Below are positions 1 through 10,946 of a DNA stretch of 64,000 nucleotides, in pieces. The notes under the pieces were generated by a model. It searched no databases, had not been told where the DNA came from, and saw nothing but the letters and a program-made list of their open reading frames with translations. The DNA is from Bradyrhizobium sp. AZCC 1719 (GTDB taxonomy: Bacteria; Pseudomonadota; Alphaproteobacteria; Rhizobiales; Xanthobacteraceae), in contig NZ_JAZHRU010000001.1 in assembly GCF_036924525.1 (NCBI RefSeq), positions 2,695,001-2,759,000 of the forward strand, given 5' to 3'. The position numbers and the translations under genes are program-made. Positions within the stretch are counted from its first letter, which is position 1. Each line of letters starts with the position of its first letter.

Positions 1-1
1 C

Positions 2-136
2 GCGCGTCGATCTCGGGTCCCCGGATGGGGACCTTTTTTCGACGACAGTGCTGCGCACGAACTCGTGATCATGTGCCGGATGATGGAGGCCGAGAACCTC
101 AATGTCAATCTGTGCGGGAACATGACGCGGACGTGA
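2..136 (+). CDS. C-terminal end of an unidentified protein (partial)
   Basis: An uninterrupted frame runs from the window edge to a TGA at 134-136 and gives about 44 residues, including DDSAAHELVIMCRMMEAEN. The 5' part lies outside the window and I do not recognise the family. A strong hairpin follows directly, which fits the end of a gene. The alternative is a chance open frame in GC-rich DNA. Confidence 0.35.
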   Translation, partial: ARRSRVPGWGPFFDDSAAHELVIMCRMMEAENLNVNLCGNMTRT

Positions 137-166
137 AAAAAAGCCGGGCTCGAACGAGCCCGGCTT
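136..166 (-). terminator. Rho-independent terminator, minus strand
   Basis: A near-perfect inverted repeat (141-152 with 155-166) is followed on the minus strand by seven T. It is oriented to stop transcription arriving from the trxB-lysR side. The stem could also act as a weak terminator for the plus-strand partial gene, whose stop codon touches it. Confidence 0.75.
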
Positions 167-248
167 GAGGTATTGGCCACGTGAGGCCGACACAATCACC
201 TTCCAAGAGGGATTACTGAACCGCCGCGTCACTGGAGGAGGGGGACAT

Positions 249-359
249 ATGCGCAACGCGACCGCTCAGCGTTTAAGCACTATGATCCTCATCAGTGCCT
301 TGCAGCAACCGTCCAAGCCGCATGTCAGTCATGCGGAGAGCGGGGCCTCTATAAAATAG
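249..359 (+). CDS. Possible 36-residue small protein with a long purine-rich RBS
   Basis: The ATG at 249 is preceded by the purine tract GGAGGAGGGGGA, an unusually strong Shine-Dalgarno sequence at suitable spacing. The product is 36 residues with no recognisable domain; residues 10-18 (STMILISAL) are hydrophobic but too short to call a membrane helix. It is convergent with lysR. The main support is the RBS, so it may be spurious. Confidence 0.3.
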   Translation: MRNATAQRLSTMILISALQQPSKPHVSHAESGASIK

Positions 360-396
360 GCTAATCCGGAAAGCGGGAGACCGAGCGCCACCGTTT

Positions 397-1290
397 CTAG
401 GAGGGCCAGCGCTGCGCCTTGCTCACCACGAAGTCGCGGAATACCTGCACGCGTGCGACCGTCTTCAGTTCCTCGGGGTAAACGAAATACGTATCCACCG
501 CGATCGAATCGGTTTCGCCGAACAACTGCACCAGGCGGTTGTTCTCCTCGACCAGATAGTCGGGCAGGGCGGCGATGCCGAGCCCCTGCTGGCAGGCGCG
601 AACGAGCCCTAAGATGTTGTTCACCTTGAAGTAGGCTTCGCGCGGACCCGAGCCGTTGCGGCCGGCGTCGATCAGCCAGCTCCGGTTCTGCAGATGCGGC
701 GGCACCTGCGCATCGCCGAGCATGATGATGCGGTGCGAGTCGAGGTCGTCCAGCGTCCGCGGCGTGCCGAAGCGCTTGATGTATTCCGGCGAGCAATAGG
801 CATGGAAGCCGATCGAGAACAGCTTGCGCTGGATCAGGTCGGGCTGGGTCGGCTTGCGGGTCCGGATCGCGACGTCGGCCTCGCGCATCGACAGATCGAG
901 ATCCTCGTCGGTGACGATCAGCGAGATGCGGATATCCGGATAAAGCGCGGTGAACTCGTCGAGCCGCGGGATCAGCCAATTGATGCCGAGCGCGGGCGGC
1001 GTCGTGATCTTGAGGTCACCGCTCGGCCGCTCGCGGCTGTCGGTCAGTTTTGCGCGCGCCGCCTGCAACTGCATGAAGACGTCATGCGCCGTGCGGAACA
1101 AAAGATCGCCCTGCTCGGTGAGGATGAGCCCGCGCGCGTGGCGGTGGAACAGCGACACCGCAAGCTCCTGCTCCAGCGCGCTGACCTGCCGCGATACCGC
1201 GGATTGCGAGAGTCCCAATTGCTCGCCGGCATGGGTAAAGCTTCCCGCTTCCGCCGCCGCGTGAAACACCTTCAGCTTGTCCCAGTCCAT
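397..1290 (-). CDS. LysR-family transcriptional regulator
   Basis: A DNA-binding regulator of 297 residues, the usual LysR length. The N-terminal winged helix-turn-helix (about residues 1-60) contains KLKVFHAAAEAGSFTHAGE and LGLSQSAVSRQVSALE. A periplasmic-binding-protein-like effector domain follows from about residue 90. I chose ATG 1290, giving MDWDKLKVFH, over an in-frame ATG nine codons upstream because LysR proteins normally begin the helix-turn-helix immediately. It starts about 30 bases after the trxB stop on the same strand, so it is probably cotranscribed with trxB. Target genes and effector cannot be read from the sequence. Confidence 0.92.
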   Translation of the reverse strand: MDWDKLKVFHAAAEAGSFTHAGEQLGLSQSAVSRQVSALEQELAVSLFHRHARGLILTEQGDLLFRTAHDVFMQLQAARAKLTDSRERPSGDLKITTPPALGINWLIPRLDEFTALYPDIRISLIVTDEDLDLSMREADVAIRTRKPTQPDLIQRKLFSIGFHAYCSPEYIKRFGTPRTLDDLDSHRIIMLGDAQVPPHLQNRSWLIDAGRNGSGPREAYFKVNNILGLVRACQQGLGIAALPDYLVEENNRLVQLFGETDSIAVDTYFVYPEELKTVARVQVFRDFVVSKAQRWPS

Positions 1291-1319
1291 GTCAAATCCG
1301 TCTCGTGTTCTAGGCATGA

Positions 1320-2285
1320 CTATTCAGCCGCCGCGCGATCGCTCGCGCGCAAAGCAAGGAAGCGTTCGGCCTCAAGGGCCGCCATGCAGCCAAGGCCCGC
1401 GGCCGTGACCGCCTGGCGGTAGGTTTCGTCCGCCACATCGCCGGCGGCGAACAGGCCGGGTATCGAGGTCGCGGTCGAGTTCGGCGCCACCTCGACATAG
1501 CCTGATGGCTTCAGCTTGATCTGGCCTTTGACGAGGTCGGTTGCCGGCGCATGCCCGATCGCGATGAAGACGCCGTCGGCCGCAACCTTCGTGAGGGCGC
1601 CGGTCTTGACGTTCTTCAGGCGCACATGGGTGACCTTGGTCGGGTTCTCGGCGCCGCAGATCTCGTCGATCGCCGAGTCCCACACCACCTTGATCTTCGG
1701 ATTCTTGAACAGGCGATCCTGCAGGATGCGCTCGGCGCGGAAATGATCGCGGCGATGCACGATCGTGACGGTCGATGCAAAGTTGGTCAGGAACAGCGCT
1801 TCCTCGACCGCGGTATTGCCGCCGCCGACCACGATCACTTCCTTGCCGCGATAGAAGAAGCCATCGCAGGTCGCGCAGGCCGAGACGCCAAAGCCCTTGA
1901 ACTTTTCTTCCGAGGGAATGCCGAGCCAGCGCGCTTGCGCGCCGGTGGCGAGGACCACGGTTTCCGCCAGATAGACGTCGCCGCTATCGCAGGTCAGGCG
2001 GAACGGCCGCTGCGCCAGTTCGAGCTTGTTGACGAAATCGGTGACGATTTTGGTGCCGACATGGGCTGCCTGCTTCTCCATCTGCTCCATCAGCCAGGGG
2101 CCCTGGATGACGTCGGCAAAGCCCGGATAGTTTTCCACGTCGGTGGTGATGGTGAGTTGTCCGCCGGGCTGGATGCCCTGGATCAGCACCGGCTCCAGCA
2201 TCGCGCGCGCCGCGTAGATCGCCGCGGTGTAGCCGGCGGGGCCGGAACCGATAATGACGACCTTGGCATGAATAGGCGCAGGCAT
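1320..2285 (-). CDS. trxB: Thioredoxin reductase (NADPH)
   Basis: A flavoenzyme of 321 residues that passes electrons from NADPH to thioredoxin in the cytoplasm. The N-terminal FAD-binding motif is GSGPAGYTAA (about 13-22), the redox-active disulfide is CATC (137-140), the NADPH-binding motif is GGGNTA (about 154-159), and the C-terminal FAD motif is GLFAAGDVAD. All family landmarks are present in order and the length is typical. The lysR gene follows directly on the same strand. Upstream lies a 280-base region shared with a divergent Lrp-type regulator. Confidence 0.96.
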   Translation of the reverse strand: MPAPIHAKVVIIGSGPAGYTAAIYAARAMLEPVLIQGIQPGGQLTITTDVENYPGFADVIQGPWLMEQMEKQAAHVGTKIVTDFVNKLELAQRPFRLTCDSGDVYLAETVVLATGAQARWLGIPSEEKFKGFGVSACATCDGFFYRGKEVIVVGGGNTAVEEALFLTNFASTVTIVHRRDHFRAERILQDRLFKNPKIKVVWDSAIDEICGAENPTKVTHVRLKNVKTGALTKVAADGVFIAIGHAPATDLVKGQIKLKPSGYVEVAPNSTATSIPGLFAAGDVADETYRQAVTAAGLGCMAALEAERFLALRASDRAAAE

Positions 2286-2565
2286 CGGCGGATCCCTCTC
2301 TTATTCGGGGGTTTGTTTTTGACTTGAGTAGAAAGCGCCCGGAAGGACGTCGCGGGGCGCCGAAAGTGTCAAATCCAAGTCTAAGATATCTGGGTAGCTA
2401 TGCAAGAATTGCAATTCATCCCAGCGAATTTTCCCCGGAACTGAAGTAACAATCGCGAAATACAGCGTCGCACGCGCAATAAAATTGCGCAAGACGCGCG
2501 GCGTGCGCTAAGAGAGTTGCCAGTAAGGCCAGCTCACGCGGCCAGAATTAGGGAACCCGACGCGC
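2286..2565. promoter_or_regulatory. Divergent promoter region between trxB and the Lrp/AsnC gene
   Basis: A 280-base non-coding region with outward-facing genes on both sides. It is AT-richer than its surroundings and holds a perfect 12-bp palindrome GAATTGCAATTC at 2406-2417. A possible binding site for the adjacent Lrp-type protein is inference only; I could not place -10 or -35 elements with confidence. Confidence 0.4.
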
Positions 2566-3045
2566 GTGTCGAAGAATCTTGACGAAATCGACCTTCGAAT
2601 TCTTGCCGAAATCCAGGCCGACGGCCGAATCACCAACGTGGAACTGGCCAAGCGCGTCGGTATCTCGCCGCCGCCCTGCCTGCGCCGGGTCCGCACCTTG
2701 GAGGAAGAAGGCTACATCCAGGGCTATCGGGGCTTGTTGGATCCGCGTCGGCTGGGCTTCGACGTCACCGTGTTTGCTTCGGTCCATTTGTCCAGCCAGG
2801 CGGATGCGGATTTGCGCGCGTTCGAGGATTTCGTCCGCGCCGAGCCCCTGGTGAGGGAATGCTGGATGCTGTCGGGCGAGGTCGATTTCATCCTCAAATG
2901 CGTCGCGCCCGACATGGCGACGTTTCAGGATTTCGTCACGCACCTGACGGCCGCGCCGCATGTGCGCAACGTCAGGACGTCGCTGGTGCTGCACAATTCG
3001 AAATATGAAGCGGCGGTGCCGCTCGATGTGAAGGTGACGGGCTAA
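2566..3045 (+). CDS. Lrp/AsnC-family transcriptional regulator
   Basis: A regulator of 159 residues, the standard Lrp/AsnC size. The N-terminal helix-turn-helix covers about residues 4-60, with LDEIDLRILAEIQADGRIT and GISPPPCLRRVRTLEEEGYI. The ligand-binding RAM domain follows at about 70-145, with the SGEVDFILKC core strand. The start is GTG 2566, the only start giving a complete first helix. It is divergent from trxB. The effector, possibly an amino acid, is not determinable here. Confidence 0.92.
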   Translation: MSKNLDEIDLRILAEIQADGRITNVELAKRVGISPPPCLRRVRTLEEEGYIQGYRGLLDPRRLGFDVTVFASVHLSSQADADLRAFEDFVRAEPLVRECWMLSGEVDFILKCVAPDMATFQDFVTHLTAAPHVRNVRTSLVLHNSKYEAAVPLDVKVTG

Positions 3046-3047
3046 CC

Positions 3048-3169
3048 GTCATTCCGGGGCGCGCAAAGCGCGAACTCAGGTGCGCAATTGCGCACCCGAG
3101 AATCTCGAGATTCCCCGATGCGCAATTGCGCATCTGAGGTCTGGTGCTTACGCACCATCCCGGAATGAC
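3048..3169. repeat. Dispersed palindromic repeat, copy 1 (GTCATTCCGGGG family)
   Basis: An intergenic element with complementary ends (GTCATTCCGGG at the left, CCCGGAATGAC at the right), nested inner palindromes TGCGCAATTGCGCA, and the core GAGAATCTCGAGATTCC. A second copy with the same ends and core lies at 38457-38551. It sits between the convergent lrp and doxX genes and may also influence transcript ends. Confidence 0.85.
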
Positions 3170-3184
3170 TGAGCTGACGCTCAG

Positions 3185-3595
3185 TCACTTCTTCCGCATC
3201 GCGTCGACGCTGTAGGGCCCACCGCCCGCGGTCGCCAGATAGAGGCAGGCGAAGCAGAACAGGATCGCGGCGGTGCCGCCATTGAGCAGCGGCAAGAACA
3301 CGGGTGCGGCGGGATTCTTGAACATGTGCCCGATAAAATAGGCGAATGCCATTTGGCCGGCCAGGATGAACGCAGAGATGCGCGTGAAGAAGCCGACCAT
3401 CAGAAGCGCGCCGAGCACGAGTTCGATCGTGCCTGCCACCGTGATTAGCGGCGGGATGTTGGCAAACATCGGCACGGCCGGGAATTTGAATATCTTGGCG
3501 ACGCCGTACTGAAACAGCAAAAGCCCGGTGATGAAGCGAAACAGGCTCAGCGCCGTCGGCTCCCATTTCGCGAGCATCTTGTCGAATTGGTCCAT
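3185..3595 (-). CDS. DoxX-family integral membrane protein
   Basis: A predicted inner-membrane protein of 136 residues with four hydrophobic segments, the DoxX pattern. Typical landmarks are the first helix with RFITGLLLFQYGVAKIF and the second with GTIELVLGALLMVGFFTR. ATG 3595 was chosen because AAGGGGG lies about eight bases upstream; an in-frame ATG 14 codons earlier lacks such a site. DoxX proteins are linked in some bacteria to quinone or thiol redox chemistry, but the role here is unknown. It is a monocistronic gene convergent with lrp. Confidence 0.85.
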   Translation of the reverse strand: MDQFDKMLAKWEPTALSLFRFITGLLLFQYGVAKIFKFPAVPMFANIPPLITVAGTIELVLGALLMVGFFTRISAFILAGQMAFAYFIGHMFKNPAAPVFLPLLNGGTAAILFCFACLYLATAGGGPYSVDAMRKK

Positions 3596-3905
3596 GTCAT
3601 CGTCCCCCTTGTTTGAATGCGCTAGAACTAGCGCCACGAGATTACACGGTCTTGTCGGATCGCGTGTGATGCCGACACAACACCCCTAAAATTGAATCAT
3701 TCCCCTTCACCGCGCCGCTTCACGACATTGTTGCGATTGCGGCGCAACACGATGCCGCCTCGGCAGCGCCTGCAGCTCATCGCTGGAAAATCGCAATGCC
3801 GGCACGTCCGGTCCAGTTAGTTATAGTCTATAAGCATTGCCCGGGATTCGGATATTCTGAAATCCGCCGCACCACTACTCACATTCCCGTCAGGACCACG
3901 GCAAC
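3596..3905. other. Intergenic region upstream of doxX
   Basis: About 310 bases between the doxX start and the greA terminator. It must hold the doxX promoter, but no convincing gene, repeat or RNA was recognised. The region is less GC-rich around 3830-3850. Confidence 0.4.
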
Positions 3906-3933
3906 AAAAAAGCCGCGTGGAAAACGCGGCTTT
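3906..3933 (-). terminator. greA terminator
   Basis: On the minus strand a 10-bp stem (AAAGCCGCGT with ACGCGGCTTT) and a five-base loop are followed by further T residues, about 55 bases after the greA stop codon. Confidence 0.88.
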
Positions 3934-3960
3934 GTCGCAACAGTAACTTGCAGGTGACTA

Positions 3961-3988
3961 CGAACGCGTTTGCGCGGAGATCATGCTC
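3961..3988. repeat. Partial GATCATGCTC-type dispersed repeat
   Basis: CGAACGCGTTTGCGCGGAGA followed by TCATGCTC matches the right half of the full element at 61053-61128. It abuts the greA stop codon. Confidence 0.7.
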
Positions 3989-4464
3989 TATCGCCACTCG
4001 ACCTTGGTGATCTCGTAGGCCTTGGCGCCGCCGGGAGCCACGACCTCCACGGTCGAGCCCTTCTTCTTGCCGATCAGGGCGCGAGCCAGCGGCGAGGTGA
4101 TCGAGATGCGGCCCTTCTTGGCGTCGGCTTCCGGCTCGCCGACGATCTGCCACACCGCTTTCTTTTCGGTGTCCTCGTCGACCAGCGTGACGGTCGCGCC
4201 GAACTTGACGGTGTCGCCGGACAGTTTCGAGATGTCGATGATGTCGGCGCGCGCGAGCTTGTCCTCGAGCTCGGCGATGCGGCCTTCGTTGTGCGACTGC
4301 TCTTCCTTGGCCGCGTGATATTCCGCGTTCTCGGAGAGATCGCCATGCGAGCGCGCCTCGGCGATATGCTCGATGATGCGCGGACGCTCCACCGACTGGC
4401 GCTGCTTCAATTCGACCTCCAGGGCGGCATACCCGCTAGCAGTCATCGGAACCTTGTCCATCAT
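3988..4464 (-). CDS. greA: Transcription elongation factor GreA
   Basis: It binds RNA polymerase and stimulates cleavage of backtracked transcripts. At 158 residues it is the standard size. The N-terminal coiled coil carries the acidic tip region around [18 protein letters not shown], and the C-terminal FKBP-like domain includes [12 protein letters not shown]. The start is one of two adjacent ATGs (4464 or 4461) preceded by GAAGGACGAAAAG; an in-frame ATG 30 codons upstream lacks GreA similarity. It lies downstream of carB on the same strand, with a roughly 210-base gap and its own terminator. Confidence 0.96.
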   Translation of the reverse strand: MMDKVPMTASGYAALEVELKQRQSVERPRIIEHIAEARSHGDLSENAEYHAAKEEQSHNEGRIAELEDKLARADIIDISKLSGDTVKFGATVTLVDEDTEKKAVWQIVGEPEADAKKGRISITSPLARALIGKKKGSTVEVVAPGGAKAYEITKVEWR

Positions 4465-4642
4465 CTCTTTTCGTCCTTCCCTCGTGCGAGCCGCCAAAAG
4501 TTGCGCGCACGAGCCACGCTTTTGATTTCGATCAGGCCCTTGAACTCGACACATGAACCCGCCAGCCCGTTGATATTAGGCCCCGTCAGGGGCCTTACAA
4601 CATCCAAACGGGCGGTGGGTTCCAGCCATGCCGGCTTATTGC

Positions 4643-4677
4643 CGATCGTTTCGCGGGCATTTTCGCCCGGCGAACGA

Positions 4678-4679
<2 letters not shown>
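4643..4679. other. Strong hairpin at the carB stop codon
   Basis: GATCGT and ACGATC close a stem with an inner GCGGGC/GCCCGGC helix around the loop ATTTTC. It overlaps the carB TGA at 4678-4680 and has no T-run, so it may stabilise the 3' end or contribute to factor-dependent termination. A smaller hairpin AGGCCCC-TGAC-GGGGCCT lies just downstream, around 4577-4596. Confidence 0.5.
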
Positions 4680-8142
<3,463 letters not shown>

Positions 8143-8168
8143 CAGCTCTCAGACTGGATTTTGGGCAC

Positions 8169-8197
8169 AAAAAAAGGGCGCGCAGCCGCGCGTCCCC
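8169..8197 (-). promoter_or_regulatory. Terminator-like hairpin in the carB leader (possible attenuator)
   Basis: On the minus strand, GGGACGCGC-GGCT-GCGCGCCC is followed by seven T and ends only about 27 bases before the carB ATG. That gap is too short for a separate promoter downstream of the hairpin. Either transcription of carB passes through it, making it a candidate attenuator, or it ends a transcript coming from the tRNA-like gene. Other inverted repeats lie just upstream (GGTCTTTAGACC, and GC-rich arms near 8205-8245). Confidence 0.55.
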
Positions 8198-8309
8198 TAA
8201 GCCAAGAGCGCGGGTCACCCTCGCGCGCGGGTGGTCTTTAGACCAGATTCCGCACCCGCGAAACCCCCAAAAACGGGCCATCAACGGGGAATTCAGGGAT
8301 TTGGCGCTT

Positions 8310-8432
8310 GGTTCGACGCGAGGAGGCCAGTCCGTCTACGCTTTCGCTTTGCTCAAGCTACGCCGGACACGCTTTGCCCCGCCGGTCTCCGGCGTGGCTG
8401 CGCCACGCGTAGCCCGTCAGGGCGAAGCGTGG
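8310..8432. repeat. GC-rich palindromic repeat cluster next to the tRNA-like gene
   Basis: Short arms such as CTACGCTTTCGCTTTGCTC, GGCGTGGCTGCGCCACGC and GTAGCCCGTCAGGGCGAAGC form several overlapping hairpins. The right edge touches the CCA end of the tRNA-like gene at 8430-8505. The pattern resembles the dispersed palindromic repeats of this genus; the exact unit length is uncertain. Confidence 0.45.
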
Positions 8433-8505
8433 AGGCCCGGCCTGGATTTGAACCAGGATAAAGAGCAATGCACTGCTCCCGCGTCGACGCTTCCGCCACC
8501 GGGCC
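8430..8505 (-). tRNA. Atypical tRNA-like gene with encoded CCA
   Basis: A 76-base minus-strand cloverleaf candidate. The seven-pair acceptor stem is perfect (GGCCCGG with CCGGGCC). U73 and an encoded CCA follow. The T arm is canonical (CCTGG-TTCAAAT-CCAGG). The D arm has only three pairs and lacks the usual GG in its loop. The anticodon arm fits only with a 6-base or 8-base loop around GTGCAT, so the anticodon is ambiguous (GCA, cysteine-like, is one reading). The D-arm words GTGGCGGAA and GACGCG resemble leucine tRNAs, but the variable loop is short. It may be a degenerate tRNA or a non-canonical functional one. Confidence 0.55.
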
Positions 8506-8584
8506 GTAGCAATCATTGCCCATCACGGCGCGGTGAACCATCCTTACCGTGCTTTAGGGTTAACAACCTCTACGCGCGTCGCTC

Positions 8585-9325
8585 TCAGTGGCGTTGGAAT
8601 GCGTGCCGCGCAACGAACGTCATCCGCCACGGGTTGTGGCCGATGTTCTGATGCGCGCGGGAGGCGGTGAAGCCTGAGGCGGCGAGCTTCTTGATCATCT
8701 CGTCTTCACTGTAGCGCTGTAGCCCGACGCGCGTGCGCAGTTGGCGGTAGTCCGACAGCGCCGTGCTCGCAAGGCCATACAGCGCGTCTTTCAGGAAGCC
8801 GTGAGAGCGTGCGAATTTCAAGAGCGCCAGCACGTCTCTGGCCATGCCGACGTCCGGCCGCAGGATATCGCCGAGCACCAGGCGACCGTTGGGCTTCAAC
8901 AACCGGCTGATGACGGCAAGCGCCGAATCCAGCTCCCCTGGCGTCATGTATTGCGCGACCGAATTCATGACGACGAGGTCGACCGAGCTTTCCGCCATTC
9001 GCGTGAGATCCTCGAGCGAGCGGACGCGGATCTTGGTGTTCGGTGCAAAACGCGCGATCAGCCGGCCGCGAACGCCGGGCGCCGGTTCGGCCAGATAGAG
9101 TTTTGCGCAGGCATCCGCCACCTTGGCAGCCGACAGCGCTTCGCCGCAGGCATAGTCCAGCACGACAGCGTCGGGCGAAGCGATATAGCCGATGATATCG
9201 CGCGCGATGACCTGGAAATGCAGGTCGCGATGCAGCCTGCTCACATAAATCGTATGCGTGGAGTCATAGTAGTCGATCCATTCGTCCATCGCAGTCGGGT
9301 CCGGCAAAACTGGGGGTTCCGGCAA
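8585..9325 (-). CDS. Class I SAM-dependent methyltransferase
   Basis: A predicted cytosolic methyltransferase of 246 residues, or 234 if translation starts at the in-frame ATG 9289 (MDEWIDYYDS). The Rossmann-fold glycine motif is VVLDYACGE (about 54-62), the acidic strand-2 end is LAEPAP, and motif IV is VDLVVMNSVAQYM. The substrate is not identifiable. It is divergent from dps across a short intergenic region. Confidence 0.8.
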   Translation of the reverse strand: MPEPPVLPDPTAMDEWIDYYDSTHTIYVSRLHRDLHFQVIARDIIGYIASPDAVVLDYACGEALSAAKVADACAKLYLAEPAPGVRGRLIARFAPNTKIRVRSLEDLTRMAESSVDLVVMNSVAQYMTPGELDSALAVISRLLKPNGRLVLGDILRPDVGMARDVLALLKFARSHGFLKDALYGLASTALSDYRQLRTRVGLQRYSEDEMIKKLAASGFTASRAHQNIGHNPWRMTFVARHAFQRH

Positions 9326-9326
9326 C

Positions 9327-9351
9327 GGAACCGGTACCTAGGTGGGGCGTT
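9327..9351 (+). promoter_or_regulatory. EcfG-type general stress promoter upstream of dps
   Basis: GGAAC at 9327-9331, exactly 16 bases, then CGTT at 9348-9351. This matches the GGAAC-N16/17-CGTT consensus known for the alphaproteobacterial general-stress sigma factor EcfG. It lies 60 bases upstream of the dps GTG start, in the correct orientation. Confidence 0.75.
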
Positions 9352-9411
9352 AGACGGCCCGGCGCTCCCTGCCAATGCCGTCGTGCCCAATTCCTAACAG
9401 GAAGGTTCAAC

Positions 9412-9942
9412 GTGAGCAAAACCAGTAAATCCGACAAGGTATCCGCCGACCTCGATACGCCCACCGACCTGCCGCCGGCCGCCGTGGACAAGATCTCGGC
9501 CTCGCTCAATACGCTGCTGGCGGACGCGTTTGCGCTCTATCTGAAGACCAAGAATTTCCACTGGCACGTCAGCGGCCGTCATTTCCGCGACTATCACCTT
9601 ATGCTGGACGAGCAGTCGGAAGCGATCTTCGCCACCACCGACCAACTCGCTGAGCGGGTCCGCAAGCTTGGCGGCACCACGCTGCGCTCGATCGGGCAGG
9701 TCGCCAGGCTGCAGACCATCAAGGACAATAACGAGGACTACGTGCCGCCGCGCGAAATGCTGCGCGAGCTGATGGAAGACAACAAGCATGTGGCGGCGGC
9801 GCTGCGCAAGGCGCACAAGCTCGCCGACGAGCACGAGGATTCCGGCACTGCGGGCCTGCTCGAGACCTTCATCGACGAGACCGAGCGCCGCACCTGGTTT
9901 CTGTTCGAGGCCAGCCGCCAGGAAGGCGCCAACGTGGCGTGA
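9412..9942 (+). CDS. dps: Dps-family DNA-binding ferritin-like protein
   Basis: A predicted iron-storing, DNA-protecting miniferritin of 176 residues. The ferroxidase region is visible in NFHWHVSGRHFRDYHLMLDE, followed by a second helix with AERVRKLGG. The N-terminal tail (about residues 1-25) is lysine- and aspartate-bearing and probably disordered. The GTG start at 9412 is supported by AGGAAGG seven bases upstream. The promoter at 9327-9351 suggests control by the general stress response, which fits the protective role. Confidence 0.93.
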   Translation: MSKTSKSDKVSADLDTPTDLPPAAVDKISASLNTLLADAFALYLKTKNFHWHVSGRHFRDYHLMLDEQSEAIFATTDQLAERVRKLGGTTLRSIGQVARLQTIKDNNEDYVPPREMLRELMEDNKHVAAALRKAHKLADEHEDSGTAGLLETFIDETERRTWFLFEASRQEGANVA

Positions 9943-10118
9943 GCATGCGATTCGCAGATTCGCAGGGTGGGGTTTGCCGTCCCTGCGTTCTGCGGCGACT
10001 GCCTTCCGATTTGACATTCCCGTCGCATTCCGGCCGGTTTTGGCATAGGCTGGCGTTGCAGCTCTAGATAGAAGCGCTGCGCCCGGAAGCTTTGGCTGCG
10101 ATCGGAAGGGGGCTGGAG

Positions 10119-10427
10119 ATGCCTATTTCTTTCTCGATGATCGTTTTGAGCTCGCAGATGGTTGTTGCGGTCGCAGACGGCGTGCCGAAATTCGACATTG
10201 CCCGGAGTTGCAAGCTCGACGTCGCCGCGACTGCCGGCCTCACCGTTGATCAGTCGATAAAGAGCTGCGTGAACGATGAACAGAAGGCGAAGCGGCAGCT
10301 CGCAAGCCAATGGTCGAAATTCCCCGCGCCAAGCCGGGCAAGCTGCATCTCGCTAGAGAGCATCGGCGGCACGCCAAGTTACGTCAGCTTGCAGACATGC
10401 CTCCAGATGGGGCAGTGGGCGCGTTAG
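10119..10427 (+). CDS. Small exported protein of unknown function
   Basis: A product of 102 residues beginning MPISFSMIVLSSQMVVAVADG, which looks like a signal peptide. The mature part holds four cysteines (SCKLD, SCVND, SCISL, TCLQM) that could form disulfides. ATG 10119 is supported by GGAAGGGGGCTGGAG directly upstream. I do not recognise the family. It is convergent with the DUF2721 gene. Confidence 0.55.
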   Translation: MPISFSMIVLSSQMVVAVADGVPKFDIARSCKLDVAATAGLTVDQSIKSCVNDEQKAKRQLASQWSKFPAPSRASCISLESIGGTPSYVSLQTCLQMGQWAR

Positions 10428-10481
10428 CCGCCTGACGTGAGTGCTCTGCCAGGCCCTAGCCGGGCAGTGCGATAGTTTGCG

Positions 10482-10916
10482 TCAGGCGTGATGATCGAAC
10501 TCGCTCAACGCAATGCGCACCTCCCGGGCAAAATCAACAAGCGATACCGTGAAGGCACCGAGGGCTACCATGAACAGGATGGCCACCCCGCGCTCATGCT
10601 GAATCTGAAGGAACGCACTTGCGAAGGCGACGATGACAACGAGCGTTGCCGAAATACTTCCGATCACCGCCCAGAAGATTGCCCGGTTCAGCATGGCCGC
10701 ACGTCGCATCAAACGCGGAAGATCGGCCTTGAGCCGATATCTGACGGTGTCGTCATCGGAGATGCCGTTGAGGACAATCGTTCGATCGATCACTCTGTTC
10801 AGGCGGGAGATCAAAACGGCTATGAAAGCTGCCAAAGCGCCGAGAAGAAACGCAGGCGCGGCCGCCTGCGAAATGACATGGGATAGCTGACTGACGGTCG
10901 GCGTATCGGGTAGCAT
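10482..10916 (-). CDS. DUF2721-type membrane protein
   Basis: A membrane protein of 144 residues with three hydrophobic segments (about 18-38, 78-105 and 110-130) and a basic cytoplasmic loop containing RLKADLPRLMRRAAMLNRAI, the pattern of the DUF2721 family. Function unknown. It follows the SphA-like gene by 30 bases on the same strand and may be the last gene of that run. Confidence 0.75.
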   Translation of the reverse strand: MLPDTPTVSQLSHVISQAAAPAFLLGALAAFIAVLISRLNRVIDRTIVLNGISDDDTVRYRLKADLPRLMRRAAMLNRAIFWAVIGSISATLVVIVAFASAFLQIQHERGVAILFMVALGAFTVSLVDFAREVRIALSEFDHHA

Positions 10917-10946
10917 CGCTTGCCGCTTTCTGCGCGCGATGATGCC

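Noticed and set aside
2301..2492. A 63-codon frame on the minus strand between trxB and lrp
   Set aside because: It fills the divergent promoter region, has no ribosome-binding site and resembles no protein.
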